Below, piece after piece: positions 52,285 to 62,707 of a DNA stretch of 64,000 nt. The stretch is from assembly GCF_018598175.1 (NCBI RefSeq), contig NZ_JAHESE010000023.1, positions 1 to 64,000 of the forward strand, given 5' to 3'. Each line of letters begins with the position of its first letter. The stretch's first letter is position 1. This DNA comes from Dawidia cretensis. Its GTDB lineage: Bacteria; Bacteroidota; Bacteroidia; Cytophagales; Cyclobacteriaceae. The notes below the pieces were generated by a model that was not told where the DNA came from, searched no databases, and saw only the letters and a program-made list of their open reading frames with translations. A program made the position numbers and the translations under genes.

Positions 52285-54917
52285 AGACTCCTCCACGCCC
52301 ACCGCGTTTGCCGGAGCGTATCTTCCGGTGGTATAGCGCCAGTGCCCAGGTAGAAGACCTGCTGGGCGACCTCGAGGAAATATACCAGCAACACCTCACC
52401 TGTATGCCCGTACGAAAGGCCCGGCGCTTGTATTGGCGCAACGCCCTGGTGTTGTTATTCTCCTACGCTGTCAAGCGGCGCAAACAACATGCAGCCCATC
52501 ATCCCCTATCGTCTAATGCTTACCCTTTTATAATGTTAAAAAGTTATTTCACCATTGCGGCGCGCAGCCTGGCACAGCAGCGATTTTTTACGATACTGAA
52601 CGTTGCCGGCCTCGCCATTGGCATGTCCATCAGCTTGCTCTTTATTGCCATGCTGACGTATGTCAGCGGGTACGATACCTTTCATGCACGCCGCGACGGA
52701 ATTTACCGTGTCACCACACAGGTGCTGGACGGCGACAACAACCGCACGTACGCATCCGCGCCCGCACCCCTGGCCGAAAAGCTTCAGCACGAGTGTGCCG
52801 CGGCGGGCACCATCGTGCGCATTCAAAACCGTCTGACCAGTAACGCGCGCTATAAAGAGAACGAAGTGCCCCTGGCAGGATATTTTGCCGATCCAACATT
52901 CCTGCAAGTCTTTACCTTCCCGCTGCTCAAGGGAAATCCGGCCACGGCGCTGCAGAAACTCAATAGCCTGCTGATTACCGAAAAAGCCGCGCATAAGCTT
53001 TTTCGCGACGAAGATCCGCTTGGCAAAATCATTACCTTAAAGGAATACGGTGACTTCGAGATTACCGGTGTACTAAAAGATCATCCCAAGAACTCACACA
53101 TGCAGTTTGAGGTCATCACCTCGTATGAAACCCTGCTTGCCTGGCAGAAGGTACATCCACAGCCCATCACCGACGCCTGGCAGGACTTTCGCGGCAACTA
53201 TATATATTTTCTGCTGGCCGACCATGCACCCTCCACCGACGTCGAGGCGTATCTTCAAAAGGCAACACCGTCTATCTATACTCAACCCGATAAATTTCAG
53301 GCAGTGTTCCACCTGCAGGCGCTGAACGATATCGTGCCGGGGCCAGAGCACTTCAACGAAATCGGCCCCGAGTGGGGTTACGCCTCGCTCTATATCTTTG
53401 GTGCGCTGTGCCTCCTGATCTTGCTGCCCGCTTGCTTTAACTATACCAACCTGTCCATCTCCCGTGCGTTGAAACGTGCCAGGGAGATCGGGTTGCGCAA
53501 AGCCATGGGCGGCCAGCGCGCACAGATCTTCCAACAGTTCATTACCGAAACCGTACTCATCGCGTTGTTGGCGCTGATAGGCGCTTTCGGACTTTTTCTG
53601 CTCATGCGCCAGGAGTTCCTTTCGATGCTGGTATCCTCCGACGCCCTCGAGCTGAATGCCGATCTGCCCACAATCCTATGTTTCCTGATCTTTGCGACCA
53701 GTGTCGGTTTCGTGGCAGGGATACTGCCCGCTGCGTATTTCTCCAGGCTCAACCCGGTGCAAGCCTTGCGCAACACCATACCCCACGGGGCCTGGGGTAG
53801 TATGTGGATACAAAAGTGCCTCATGGTATTTCAGTTCGCGCTGTCGCTGGGCTTTATCATGAGCGTGGCCATCGTGCTGAAACAATACCGGTCGTCGCTA
53901 ACCTTCGATTTCGGTTTCGACAAAGCCAACATTGTCGATGTAAACCTGCAAGGCGTCGACCCGCAGCGTTTTCGCAACGAGTTCTTGAAGCTCTCGGCCG
54001 TACAAACGATATCCCTGTCGTCGAATGTGCTCGGCACCTCCTACCCGGAAGAGACCTGGGTCAAACAACCCGACCAGGCCGACTCGACGCAGGTGTTTGC
54101 GATGTCGATCGATCAACATTACCTCGGCAACCTGGGGCTAACCCTTGTCGCGGGCGAGAATTTCGGTGACGCCCCCGGTGAGCAGGCACACCACATCCTG
54201 GTCAACGAAGAGTTCCTGCGCGTATTTAAGCTCGGCACCGCCACCGGGGCAGTAGGCAAAACGCTGATCCTGCCGGGCCAGGGCATGGTATCCATACGCG
54301 GTGTGGTAAAGGACTTTTATTACCTGCTGTTAACGGAACGCGTTCAGAGTTTCTTCTTTCGTTATAGTATGCAAGACGTTGCCTATGCAAATCTTAAGAT
54401 CGCCTCGAATGATATCTTCCAGACCTTTACCGACATGGAAAGCTCATGGAAACGACTAGGCACCGATGCTCCGTTCGAAGCCCGGTTCTTTGAAGATGAA
54501 ATCGAGGACAGCTACGTCGGGTATTTCTCGATGGTAAAGATCTGTTCAGCATTGGGCGTACTGGCCATTTCTATTTCTTGCCTGGGGTTGCTGGGCATGG
54601 TGGTCTATGCAACCGAAAACCGGATCAAAGAAGTAGGCGTCCGCAAGATCATGGGCGCATCCACGGTACAGCTGGTGGTGCTGTTGTCGAAGTCGTACTT
54701 CCGTCTGCTGGCGGTCGCCATCATGATTGCTGTACCCATCACCTACCTGCTGTTTGACAAGGTGTTTCTACGCATTCAATATTACCACATCGATATTGGC
54801 GTAGCCGAGATCGTCATCAGCATTGGGCTCCTGCTTCTCCTGGGATTAGTCACCACGCTGTCACAAACGTGGCGCGCGGCACGCGCCAACCCCGCAGACA
54901 CTGTGCGTCACGAATAA
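52281..54917 (+). CDS. MacB/FtsX-type ABC transporter permease with N-terminal prefix domain
   Basis: This 878-residue membrane protein starts with an 80-residue soluble 'permease prefix' segment (PRLPERIFRWYSASAQVEDLLGDLEEIY), then a FtsX-type permease unit: a helix at about 95-115, a MacB periplasmic core, and three helices around 370-495. A second half with the same plan follows (about 510-870), so it is two permease units in one chain. This is the group of Bacteroidota permeases whose genes follow a PadR gene. The ATPase is elsewhere. Substrates of this group are not known; MacB relatives export toxins or lipoproteins. The ATG at 52281 is set by the overlap and the prefix start. Confidence 0.9.
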   Translation: MKTPPRPPRLPERIFRWYSASAQVEDLLGDLEEIYQQHLTCMPVRKARRLYWRNALVLLFSYAVKRRKQHAAHHPLSSNAYPFIMLKSYFTIAARSLAQQRFFTILNVAGLAIGMSISLLFIAMLTYVSGYDTFHARRDGIYRVTTQVLDGDNNRTYASAPAPLAEKLQHECAAAGTIVRIQNRLTSNARYKENEVPLAGYFADPTFLQVFTFPLLKGNPATALQKLNSLLITEKAAHKLFRDEDPLGKIITLKEYGDFEITGVLKDHPKNSHMQFEVITSYETLLAWQKVHPQPITDAWQDFRGNYIYFLLADHAPSTDVEAYLQKATPSIYTQPDKFQAVFHLQALNDIVPGPEHFNEIGPEWGYASLYIFGALCLLILLPACFNYTNLSISRALKRAREIGLRKAMGGQRAQIFQQFITETVLIALLALIGAFGLFLLMRQEFLSMLVSSDALELNADLPTILCFLIFATSVGFVAGILPAAYFSRLNPVQALRNTIPHGAWGSMWIQKCLMVFQFALSLGFIMSVAIVLKQYRSSLTFDFGFDKANIVDVNLQGVDPQRFRNEFLKLSAVQTISLSSNVLGTSYPEETWVKQPDQADSTQVFAMSIDQHYLGNLGLTLVAGENFGDAPGEQAHHILVNEEFLRVFKLGTATGAVGKTLILPGQGMVSIRGVVKDFYYLLLTERVQSFFFRYSMQDVAYANLKIASNDIFQTFTDMESSWKRLGTDAPFEARFFEDEIEDSYVGYFSMVKICSALGVLAISISCLGLLGMVVYATENRIKEVGVRKIMGASTVQLVVLLSKSYFRLLAVAIMIAVPITYLLFDKVFLRIQYYHIDIGVAEIVISIGLLLLLGLVTTLSQTWRAARANPADTVRHE

Positions 54918-54932
54918 ATAACGGGCTACGCG

Positions 54933-57900
54933 CTAGGGTTCAATCGTCATCGTCAGCAACGGAATTACCTTCACATACCCATGCTGGTCCTTCCGGAATT
55001 TATACGTGTAGTTGTAGTGCGTCTCCAGCTTGCTCTCGTTCGGCAGACCGTTGATCAGGCAGATGTTGCGCTCTTCGGCAAAGTTGATCAGCTCCTTAAG
55101 GTAGGCCGCGGAGATCTGCCCTACTTCGTCGATGATACAGTGTACGGAGAAATTCCGGGCTGTCTTCTCGGTCGATTCTTTGATAAACACGTTTAGCAGC
55201 GTGATATAGATTACCGCTTTCACAAGCATATCCGTACCGGTAGAGCCCACCTTGTCGATCTTTTCGATCCAGCCGGTGTCGTTCTTGCCTTCCTTGATCC
55301 GAAAGCGCAGCTCGAACAGGTCCTGCACGCGTATCTCTTCGTATTTCTCCTCGCTGATGGTTCGTTGCAGATCGTTCAGCAGCTCCACCGAGCGCTTATC
55401 GATCTCCGCCTTGGCTTTGTTCGACTGGTTAAACAGGTTTACTTCGCCATACAGGAACGGGTTCTGCTCACGGAATTCTGCAATCTTCTGGAGCTTGCGC
55501 AATACCTTGTTCTCGCTATCCTCCGATTTGAGCTTGATATATTCGATCAGCTTCGAGCTTTCAAATGAGGCGCGTCCGAAGTCCGCTTCCATTTTGCTGA
55601 TCATTTTTGTAATCCGGCCCTTGTGCTCTGCCAATGCCTTCATCTTGCTCGAGATGGCATCGATCAACATACCGTGACTCTTGGCCACCTCGGCAATGGA
55701 GGTCTGGATCTTATTCTCGTTGTAAAACTCTTGCAGGTAGGCTGCAAAACGCTCGTACTCACCTTCCCCCGCCTGCGGGTTGACCTTAAAGTTCAGGTGG
55801 TTATCCGGACGGAAGCGGCCCGCAAATTCGGTTACGTTGTTCCGGAATTTCTCAAACTGGTTGTGATACTCGGTGTCGTTGGCCAGCAGCTGTGAGCACA
55901 GCCCAACAATACCGGCGTCCGAATGCGCTGCCTGTGCGGGCTCGACGATGTGGCGTAGCCTGTCGAAGAGCGCCCGCTCGCGGAAGTGCCGCTCGAAGTG
56001 CTCCATTCCCTCTGTATACCGTTTCAACTCCTCGGCCAGCGAGCGGATGTCCACCTCCAACTGGCTCTTCTTTTTCGCAAAAGCCTGCTTGACGGCGGCG
56101 AACTCTTTCTCGGATTGCTGTACACGCTCTTCGAAACGCTCCTTCTCTCGCTTAAACTCGTCTACTTTGTCAAATAGCTCGCGTTTGTCTTTGCGGTAGT
56201 CGTTGACCAGCTCCGCGTGTTTGTCGATGGTTTGTACCGCCTTGCGTGCTGTCTCGATCTCGTCTTTAAGCTTTTTAATACGGCTGTCGTCAATGCCTTT
56301 ATTCTTCAGCACCTTGCTTTTCTCTTTCTGCAGCTTCGCTTTGTGGTCGGCATACGACGAGAGCTTTTCATCGCGTACATCCTTCAAGCGTGCAGACTCT
56401 TGCTCGAACGTAGCCGTGAGGGCGGCGTGTCGTTCGTTAAAACGGCCCTCGAGCTTCTTCCGGTTCCTGGCAAAGACAGCATCCAGGTTGGCCATGCTTT
56501 CGGTCAGCCCGGCAATCTCCTTCTTGATGGCATCTTGCAACTGGTAGCTTTCCAGCAAGTCTTTCTCGCGCAGGGCTTCGCCTTTTGCTTTCCACTCGTT
56601 CAGGTCGAGAGTGTATTGTTTCTCTTTGTGCTCGTCCTGACCGGCTTCGTATTCCAGTTGCGACAGCTCGTTCTTCAGGTGCGCCGACTTTTTACTGATC
56701 GATGCCAGCTTATTCTGTTCATCGCGGGCCTGCGTTTCCCGGAATTCTAAAAACGCCAGGTTCAACGCGGCGATCTTGTCGATATACCCCTGCTTCTCCA
56801 GCTCGTATTGCTCCAGCGTTTTGGAGAGTACCTGCACCTGGCTGAGGTCGAGTTGGATGCCGTAGAGCGTGTCCAGGTTTTTCTTGATGACCTTTGGGTT
56901 GAGCGCTTTGTTAAAGAGGATCTCTTCATTACACACCTTGCCGATGGTGCTATACCAGTCCGGGTAGTTCTCTTGTAAAAAACCGAACAGCGTATGCTGG
57001 TGTACTGACAGCTTCTGCTCGATTGCCTTGATCTTCTCTTCCAGCGCCGATACCTCGTCGTTGTTGCGGGCGATGTATTGCTCGGACGTGAGCTTGTTCT
57101 TTTCACGAATGTGGTCGCCTTCTTTCTTCAGTGACTCGATCTGGCTGTTCTTGACGGTAAACGCCGACGACCGCTCCAGCTTTCGCCGGCTGATCTCTTC
57201 CAGGTTGGCGCGCAGTTGTGTCGACTCCTTTTCAAAATAGCGCTTGCGATGGATTTCCTTTTCGCGAAAGTCTTCGTCTTTCTTTTCCAGCTCCTTTTGA
57301 TTCAATGCTTGCCGGAGGCGGCCTACCTCTGCCTGGTGCTGTTCTTTAAGCTCGCTTTCTTCTTTGCGGAAATCGTCGCGCAACACATTCCGGTCGTCCT
57401 GGTACTTACGGTCCAGCTGCAGGCCTTCGGCACGCAGCACGTTCTCAAATTCACGGCGTTCGTTTTCCAGGCCGTCAAACAACGTCTTGAACTGGAGCTC
57501 TACATCGCTAAAGCCCGCTGTCAGCGTGGCATATTCGTTCTCGCGGGCCTGTACTTCCAACGCCAGCTGGGCACGCTCGTCCATTTGCCTGAGCGCATCG
57601 GCAATGCCGCGCTCGTCGTACTCGCGCTGCTTCTTATCCGCCTCCCGGATCTTTGATTTGAAGGCACCGATCTCCTGGTTGATCTCCCGGTTAGCTTCCT
57701 GTTGGCCTTGCTCCTGTTTCCGGAATTCGCTCTCCTGCCATTCGATCTCTTCGCGGTGACGTGATACCTGCTGTCCTAATACCTGTTGTTGCTCGTTGGC
57801 ATATTTTAACGCGCCCCCCAGCTCGGTGGCCAGTGCGCGCTGCTTCAACTTCAGGTTTTTGATCTGCGTAAAGTTGTCTTTGATCAGGTCGCCCCGCGTG

Positions 57901-58610
57901 GCATTTTCCTTGCGGAAAAACATCTCGATATCCTGGTATCGCTCGCTGAACTGGCGCAACTGGCGCTCTACTGTCTTCAGCTCGATGTTGGTATGTTTCG
58001 TGCCGATGGAGTTGGCAATACATTCCTTCACAAACTCCGCGCGGATCACCGACTCCGAGCTGAGGAAGATCGACGTAATGGCCAGCGGGATATTGTGATA
58101 GTTCGCGTTGCCCTTCATCAGGGAAAACTTTTTATACCGCTTATCAGGGTCCGCCCCGTAGATGATATTCCGATACCGCTCAAAGGTCTCGATCTGATCG
58201 CTGTAGTTGATCTTGTGCTCATTCAGCCGCGTCAGAAGCGCTTTTGGCAACAGCGCTTCGCTGTCGACGATGTAGTGATCCTGGTCGAACGCATGGTCTA
58301 CAAACCGGTAAAAGATCTTCTCCCGGCGGTAGAGCATCACGTGAAAGAATCCATCCTCCGTCGCGATCTCGTATACGATGTACGAGTTGGGATATTGAAA
58401 GTAATAATCTTCAAACGACTTCTGCGAGCTGGAGATACCCAGCCCCCGCGTATTGGCGCTATAGAAGAACAGGATCGCGCGTTGCAGCGTGGTCTTGCCC
58501 ATGTTGTTGGTGCCCACAAAGCAGGTATTGCCCGCAATCTCGATGCTGGCATAATCGGTATTACCGATGTTGATAAATATAATCCGGTTAAGAATCCGCC
58601 TGTTCTCCAT
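54933..58610 (-). CDS. MksB/JetC-like SMC ATPase
   Basis: This 1225-residue SMC-type ATPase has an N-terminal head with Walker A GTNNMGKT (residues 33-40), long coiled coils (about 220-440 and 620-900) with a hinge-like region near 520-600, and a C-terminal head. The C-terminal head carries the ABC signature GSTGTDMLVKAV and Walker B CIIDEVGQI (Asp1161-Glu1162). It is the SMC subunit of an MksBEF/Wadjet complex, which condenses or restricts DNA by loop extrusion. It is the third gene of the operon; its ATG lies 23 bases inside the MksE gene. The ATG at 58610 is preferred over a TTG four codons upstream. Confidence 0.88.
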   Translation of the reverse strand: MENRRILNRIIFINIGNTDYASIEIAGNTCFVGTNNMGKTTLQRAILFFYSANTRGLGISSSQKSFEDYYFQYPNSYIVYEIATEDGFFHVMLYRREKIFYRFVDHAFDQDHYIVDSEALLPKALLTRLNEHKINYSDQIETFERYRNIIYGADPDKRYKKFSLMKGNANYHNIPLAITSIFLSSESVIRAEFVKECIANSIGTKHTNIELKTVERQLRQFSERYQDIEMFFRKENATRGDLIKDNFTQIKNLKLKQRALATELGGALKYANEQQQVLGQQVSRHREEIEWQESEFRKQEQGQQEANREINQEIGAFKSKIREADKKQREYDERGIADALRQMDERAQLALEVQARENEYATLTAGFSDVELQFKTLFDGLENERREFENVLRAEGLQLDRKYQDDRNVLRDDFRKEESELKEQHQAEVGRLRQALNQKELEKKDEDFREKEIHRKRYFEKESTQLRANLEEISRRKLERSSAFTVKNSQIESLKKEGDHIREKNKLTSEQYIARNNDEVSALEEKIKAIEQKLSVHQHTLFGFLQENYPDWYSTIGKVCNEEILFNKALNPKVIKKNLDTLYGIQLDLSQVQVLSKTLEQYELEKQGYIDKIAALNLAFLEFRETQARDEQNKLASISKKSAHLKNELSQLEYEAGQDEHKEKQYTLDLNEWKAKGEALREKDLLESYQLQDAIKKEIAGLTESMANLDAVFARNRKKLEGRFNERHAALTATFEQESARLKDVRDEKLSSYADHKAKLQKEKSKVLKNKGIDDSRIKKLKDEIETARKAVQTIDKHAELVNDYRKDKRELFDKVDEFKREKERFEERVQQSEKEFAAVKQAFAKKKSQLEVDIRSLAEELKRYTEGMEHFERHFRERALFDRLRHIVEPAQAAHSDAGIVGLCSQLLANDTEYHNQFEKFRNNVTEFAGRFRPDNHLNFKVNPQAGEGEYERFAAYLQEFYNENKIQTSIAEVAKSHGMLIDAISSKMKALAEHKGRITKMISKMEADFGRASFESSKLIEYIKLKSEDSENKVLRKLQKIAEFREQNPFLYGEVNLFNQSNKAKAEIDKRSVELLNDLQRTISEEKYEEIRVQDLFELRFRIKEGKNDTGWIEKIDKVGSTGTDMLVKAVIYITLLNVFIKESTEKTARNFSVHCIIDEVGQISAAYLKELINFAEERNICLINGLPNESKLETHYNYTYKFRKDQHGYVKVIPLLTMTIEP

Positions 58611-59139
58611 CTTCTTCCTCAATTGTTATGAGCGTGATCACTTGCTCCAGGTAATGGATCGCATCCATGACCTTGTACGTGTCCTCGTCCTCCTGTTCAA
58701 AAAAACCTCCTGCCGTCAGGTCGTTGGCGATCTCGGCCACCTTGTCCACCATCTTCTCCCGTCGCGATAGCGCATAGAGCTTTTGCTTCAGCCGCTCGTT
58801 GGCATAACACTCCTCGGCAATCTGCGTCACGCGATACCGCGTGCCCACCACGGGCTTTACGTCCATGGAAGAAAAAAAGTCCATCACGTCGATGTAATAG
58901 GCAAATTGCTCCAGCTTCTTTTCCATGATCGTGTTCGTCTCTTCCTGCTGGCTGAAGTAATAGTAATTATGTCCTTTTTCCAGGTGGTAGCCGGTGTGGG
59001 CAAAGAACTCTTTTAGCGTTTGGAAGTTGTCCTCGAAGTTGATGACATCAAACAACTTACCGCGACTGCCATTTGAGCTGATAAAGTTGCCCTTGCTCAG
59101 GATGCTAAAGATCTCCGATGTCTGCTTGGGAATGTTCAT
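58588..59139 (-). CDS. MksE/JetB-like subunit
   Basis: This 183-residue protein is the second gene of the operon. It shows the winged-helix-rich plan of MukE/MksE/JetB proteins: an N-terminal part (EIFSILSKGNFISSNG, FEDNFQTLKEFFAHTGY), a middle YYIDVMDFFSSMDVKPVVGTRYRVTQIA, and a C-terminal LTAGGFFEQEDEDTYKVM. MksE binds the MksF dimer and helps load the SMC ring. It overlaps MksF by four bases and MksB by 23 bases, as expected for subunits of one complex. Confidence 0.82.
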   Translation of the reverse strand: MNIPKQTSEIFSILSKGNFISSNGSRGKLFDVINFEDNFQTLKEFFAHTGYHLEKGHNYYYFSQQEETNTIMEKKLEQFAYYIDVMDFFSSMDVKPVVGTRYRVTQIAEECYANERLKQKLYALSRREKMVDKVAEIANDLTAGGFFEQEDEDTYKVMDAIHYLEQVITLITIEEEDGEQADS

Positions 59140-60392
59140 GATGTTGCTGCCTCCTCCTTCGACGGTTGCTTCGCGGCGCGTTGTTTCGTGTTTGCTTTCA
59201 CGATCGCGTAGCCTACCCGCTGCTTTTGTTTCTTCTCGTTGATAAAATTCATTGACCCGAACTTGCCCGAGAAGGTCAGCTGCGTGTCATAGTCGATGGT
59301 AATGCCCACATAGAGCGATATGCGTTTCTCGAATGTAAGATCGCCGGCTTTCTCCGGAAATTTGTAGTCCAGCACAAACTGAAACAAATCGGTTTGGCTC
59401 TCCATAAACTTTTCCACCAGTCCCGCGATGTTCAGACTCGACGATTCCTCCTGGTTCAGGTCGTCAAAACCGGCCACCATCCGGCCGGCCGGCTTGCGAT
59501 GCGAATTGCGCAGCAGGTGTAGTTTACCGGCAACCTTTTGCGTCAGCTGATAGCCGTGGTCGGTATGCAGGAAGTCGAGCGACAACCGCGACTTGAGCGG
59601 TATACGCTTGTGGAAGAACATCGCCTGGATGCCGGCCACCACATCGACGTAGTTTGTTTTATACTTCAGCTCTTCATAATCTTTCAATTCTTTGAGGCGC
59701 TGGATCTTTTTATAGATCGCGGACTGGTGCTGGATCCGGTTGATGTAGTCGATGATCTGCGACTGGATCTCGTTCAGGTAATCGCGGTTGCGCACCAGCG
59801 TATACCGTAGCTCCAGTACGATCGAGCTCAGCTCGGCATCGACAATGGTATTAAAAAATCCCTGGGCATCGGAAACGATCTGTTCCGATTCGCGGATCAG
59901 GTTGATGATGTCGTCACGCTTGCGTTTATACTTCTCTAGCTCCTGCAGCTTGATGACATAGTTATCCTGGTTCTTATAGGTATCGTCAATGTTCTTGTGC
60001 AGCTTCATCACCTCGCGCGAGGTGGTGGAGTTGATCCTCTTCAACGACCGCTTGATGTTGCGTAGAAACTTGATGTTGTTGTCAATGTGGTAATAACGCA
60101 GGCCTTCGTTCAACGCCTGGATATTATCATTGATGAAGCTGGTCGTTACCTCGCCGATCTCGAGAAACTCTTCAATGAAGGTCATGATCCGGTCGTCGAG
60201 GCTGATGATGTTGTTGTTCTCGTGGATCAGCTCGTTGACCACCAGCTTCTCGAGCTTCTCGTCCGTCATGTCCTCCCGGGCCAGGATCTCCGACTTGTTG
60301 ACGGAATCCTTATTACCAAAAAGCATCTCGATCACCTCCTTGTTTTGGTACAAGAGGTTGACAAGGTCTTTGATGCTTAGCGGGTTCTTCAC
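59136..60392 (-). CDS. MksF/JetA-like kleisin subunit
   Basis: This 418-residue protein is the first gene of the operon. It resembles MukF/MksF kleisins: an N-terminal winged-helix region (LVNLLYQNKEVIEMLFGN), a long helical middle (residues 100-260) and a C-terminal winged-helix part that would contact an SMC head. The start is the GTG at 60392; an in-frame TAG three codons upstream and the lack of any other start support it. Such proteins in Bacteroidota have at times been misnamed phosphoenolpyruvate carboxylase. No JetD/MksG-like gene is found on either side. Confidence 0.8.
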   Translation of the reverse strand: MKNPLSIKDLVNLLYQNKEVIEMLFGNKDSVNKSEILAREDMTDEKLEKLVVNELIHENNNIISLDDRIMTFIEEFLEIGEVTTSFINDNIQALNEGLRYYHIDNNIKFLRNIKRSLKRINSTTSREVMKLHKNIDDTYKNQDNYVIKLQELEKYKRKRDDIINLIRESEQIVSDAQGFFNTIVDAELSSIVLELRYTLVRNRDYLNEIQSQIIDYINRIQHQSAIYKKIQRLKELKDYEELKYKTNYVDVVAGIQAMFFHKRIPLKSRLSLDFLHTDHGYQLTQKVAGKLHLLRNSHRKPAGRMVAGFDDLNQEESSSLNIAGLVEKFMESQTDLFQFVLDYKFPEKAGDLTFEKRISLYVGITIDYDTQLTFSGKFGSMNFINEKKQKQRVGYAIVKANTKQRAAKQPSKEEAATS

Positions 60393-60572
60393 GTACGTCT
60401 ATTCGGTGGTTGCCGGTCGATGCCAGGGACAAAAAACAGAGTCTTGCTGTCGCTTTGTTCCAGGATGTCGCGGGCCGGTTGAAAAATCGTGCAAGATAGG
60501 AAATTCGGCGCGTATGGAAAGACGCCTGTCAAAACCTAAATCACTGAATGTGAACGGACTGTAAGATTTTCG

Positions 60573-62567
60573 CTAAACGACGCTTCCAAGCGGCTGCGGC
60601 AGCGTAAACACAAACACCGACCCTTTGCCAGGCTCGCTTTCTACCCAGAGGCGGCCGCCGTTCTTTTCGATAAAGTCCTTGCACAAAATGAGCCCCAGGC
60701 CCGTGCCTTTTTCGTTGGCCGTGCCTTTGGTGGAGTGTTTGGTATCGATCCGGAAGAGCTTTTGCACCACTTCGGAACTCATGCCCACCCCGTTGTCGGC
60801 AATAGCCACCTGTATCTGCCCTTGCCGTGCTTCGGCCGTCAGCCAGATGCTGCCCCCTTCCGGGGTAAATTTAATGGCGTTTGACAGTAGGTTGCGCACC
60901 ACCGTCGTTACAGAATTCTTATGCGCGTTCACGATGCGCACACCTTCGCTTTTATAGGCGATCTCGATCTTTTTGGCCTGCGCCTGTGCGGTCAACAGGG
61001 CTTTGTTCTCTTCCATCACTGTGGCAATGTCAAAGACCTCCGGCTTAAATTCGATGTTGCCCGTCTGCGAGCGTGACCACTCCAGCAGGTTTTCCAGCAA
61101 GGCAAACAGGTTCTTCACCGACTTGTCGAGGTCTTGCGCCAGCATGCGAATCTCGTCTTTGCTGAGGCTGTCGGTGTGATTGATCAGCAGTCCCGAAAAC
61201 GACGTCAGCGAATTCAACGGTCCTTTTAAGTCGTGGCTGATGATGGAGAAGAATTTGTCCTTGGTGGCGTTCAGGTCTTGCAATGCCAGGTTCTGTTGTT
61301 GAATGGTGGTATTTGTTTGCTCCAACATGCGGTTGGTGCGGCGCTTGATCATGTACTGGTATAACACCAGCAGAATGATGACGCCCGCCAGCGCAATGAA
61401 GGCATAGAGGTATAGTTGTCGTTCTTCCTGTTGCTGGAGCTGCTGCGCGCGCAGGAGCGATTCCTGTTTCAGGTTCTTGATCTGCTCCTTCCGCAACTTT
61501 GTGTCGGTTTCCGACGGGCGCCGGTCCGTGCGTTCAGGTTGCATCATGTCGTTCAGGGCCAGTAACAAATTACTATACTTTAGTGCCTGTTGATGGTCGC
61601 CCAACTCGGTATAACAGTCCCGCAGGGACTCATAGCTGCTGGAAAGCTCCCGTAGTGCTTCGACTTCACGTGCAGCGTCAAGCGCCGGCAAAAGATTGGC
61701 AATGGCCTTCTCATATTGTTTCTGCCGGAGATAGAGCATACCGATGTTGTTATACGACTGCGCAATGCCGCTTTTGTCTTTCAGGCCCTGCCGGATCTTA
61801 AGCGCCGCCATGTGGTTGGCTAGTGTACGGTCATCGTTCCTCGTTAAGGTATATAATTCCCCGATGTCATTAAGCGAGATAGCTTCGTTTTTGCGGTCAC
61901 CCAGTGCGCGCCATACTGTCAAGGCTTCCTTGTGCCGCTTCAATGCCTCCTGATAGTTGTTCATGGACGCATACAGGCGGCCGAGGTAAAACATCGCCTG
62001 TGCTACTACCTTGGTCTGCCCCAGGTCATCAGCCTTGTGGATTACCTGTTCAAAGTTTTGCGACGCCTGGTCGTGATTCCCCATGGCAGTATATACTTTG
62101 CCCAGCTCGATACGAATGCGCGCTTCCAGGTGCGGGTTATTAAATGCGGTGCTCATCTGCAGCACGAGCATCAGACGTTCAAGGCTGTTCTGGTAGTCGC
62201 CCGTCATTTCCGACGCCCTGGCCATCGCCAGGTACGTAAATAACTTGCGTTGGTCCAAGCCAAGGGAATCTTCGAGTGTCAGGGCCTGCTCGAAGAAGTC
62301 AAATGCTTGAAAGTCGTAATAGGATAAATAGATCAGCCCGGTCTCCGTCAGCGCCTTGGCTTGCCCCGCGGCATCGCCTGTCTGCCGTGCTTGCTGGAAT
62401 CTTGTGTCTGCTTCTTTGAGTAACCGCTCCGCCTGTACCTTCTCCCCGGCTTCCGGAAAGCTGTCGTACCAGGTCAGGTCGGCATTGATATCCTGACTAT
62501 GGGCCTTCGTACAGCAGAACAGCAAAAAAATGGATACGATTAAAAAATACTTCCCCCGGATTGGCAT
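60573..62567 (-). CDS. TPR sensor histidine kinase
   Basis: This 664-residue kinase has a signal segment with Cys (FLLFCCTKAHSQD), about six to eight tetratricopeptide repeats (residues 55-345), one transmembrane helix (about 380-400), a coiled linker, and HisKA/HATPase domains. The phospho-accepting His is in FFSIISHDLKGPLNSL, and the HATPase motifs are NLLSNAIKFTPEGG, DNGVGM and GTGLGLILCKDF. The TPR part would sense a protein or peptide in the periplasm. No regulator gene is adjacent. TPR kinases of this kind are common in Bacteroidota. Confidence 0.9.
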   Translation of the reverse strand: MPIRGKYFLIVSIFLLFCCTKAHSQDINADLTWYDSFPEAGEKVQAERLLKEADTRFQQARQTGDAAGQAKALTETGLIYLSYYDFQAFDFFEQALTLEDSLGLDQRKLFTYLAMARASEMTGDYQNSLERLMLVLQMSTAFNNPHLEARIRIELGKVYTAMGNHDQASQNFEQVIHKADDLGQTKVVAQAMFYLGRLYASMNNYQEALKRHKEALTVWRALGDRKNEAISLNDIGELYTLTRNDDRTLANHMAALKIRQGLKDKSGIAQSYNNIGMLYLRQKQYEKAIANLLPALDAAREVEALRELSSSYESLRDCYTELGDHQQALKYSNLLLALNDMMQPERTDRRPSETDTKLRKEQIKNLKQESLLRAQQLQQQEERQLYLYAFIALAGVIILLVLYQYMIKRRTNRMLEQTNTTIQQQNLALQDLNATKDKFFSIISHDLKGPLNSLTSFSGLLINHTDSLSKDEIRMLAQDLDKSVKNLFALLENLLEWSRSQTGNIEFKPEVFDIATVMEENKALLTAQAQAKKIEIAYKSEGVRIVNAHKNSVTTVVRNLLSNAIKFTPEGGSIWLTAEARQGQIQVAIADNGVGMSSEVVQKLFRIDTKHSTKGTANEKGTGLGLILCKDFIEKNGGRLWVESEPGKGSVFVFTLPQPLGSVV

Positions 62568-62707
62568 CCCTCAAATTTCCTCAAAAGTGAAGAAAAAGCA
62601 GTGAGATATTCAATGGAAGTTTGCCGTAAAACTTACGTAGTCGGCCAACGCTCGCCGCACCCGATTAACGTTGCCCTGGCCGCGCCGTTGCAAACTATAT
62701 CCGGGCG

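Noticed and set aside
60393-60572. Search for a JetD/MksG nuclease gene beside the SMC operon
   Set aside because: The 180-base gap has no coding frame of the needed size, and the neighbours are a sensor kinase on one side and a convergent ABC permease gene on the other.
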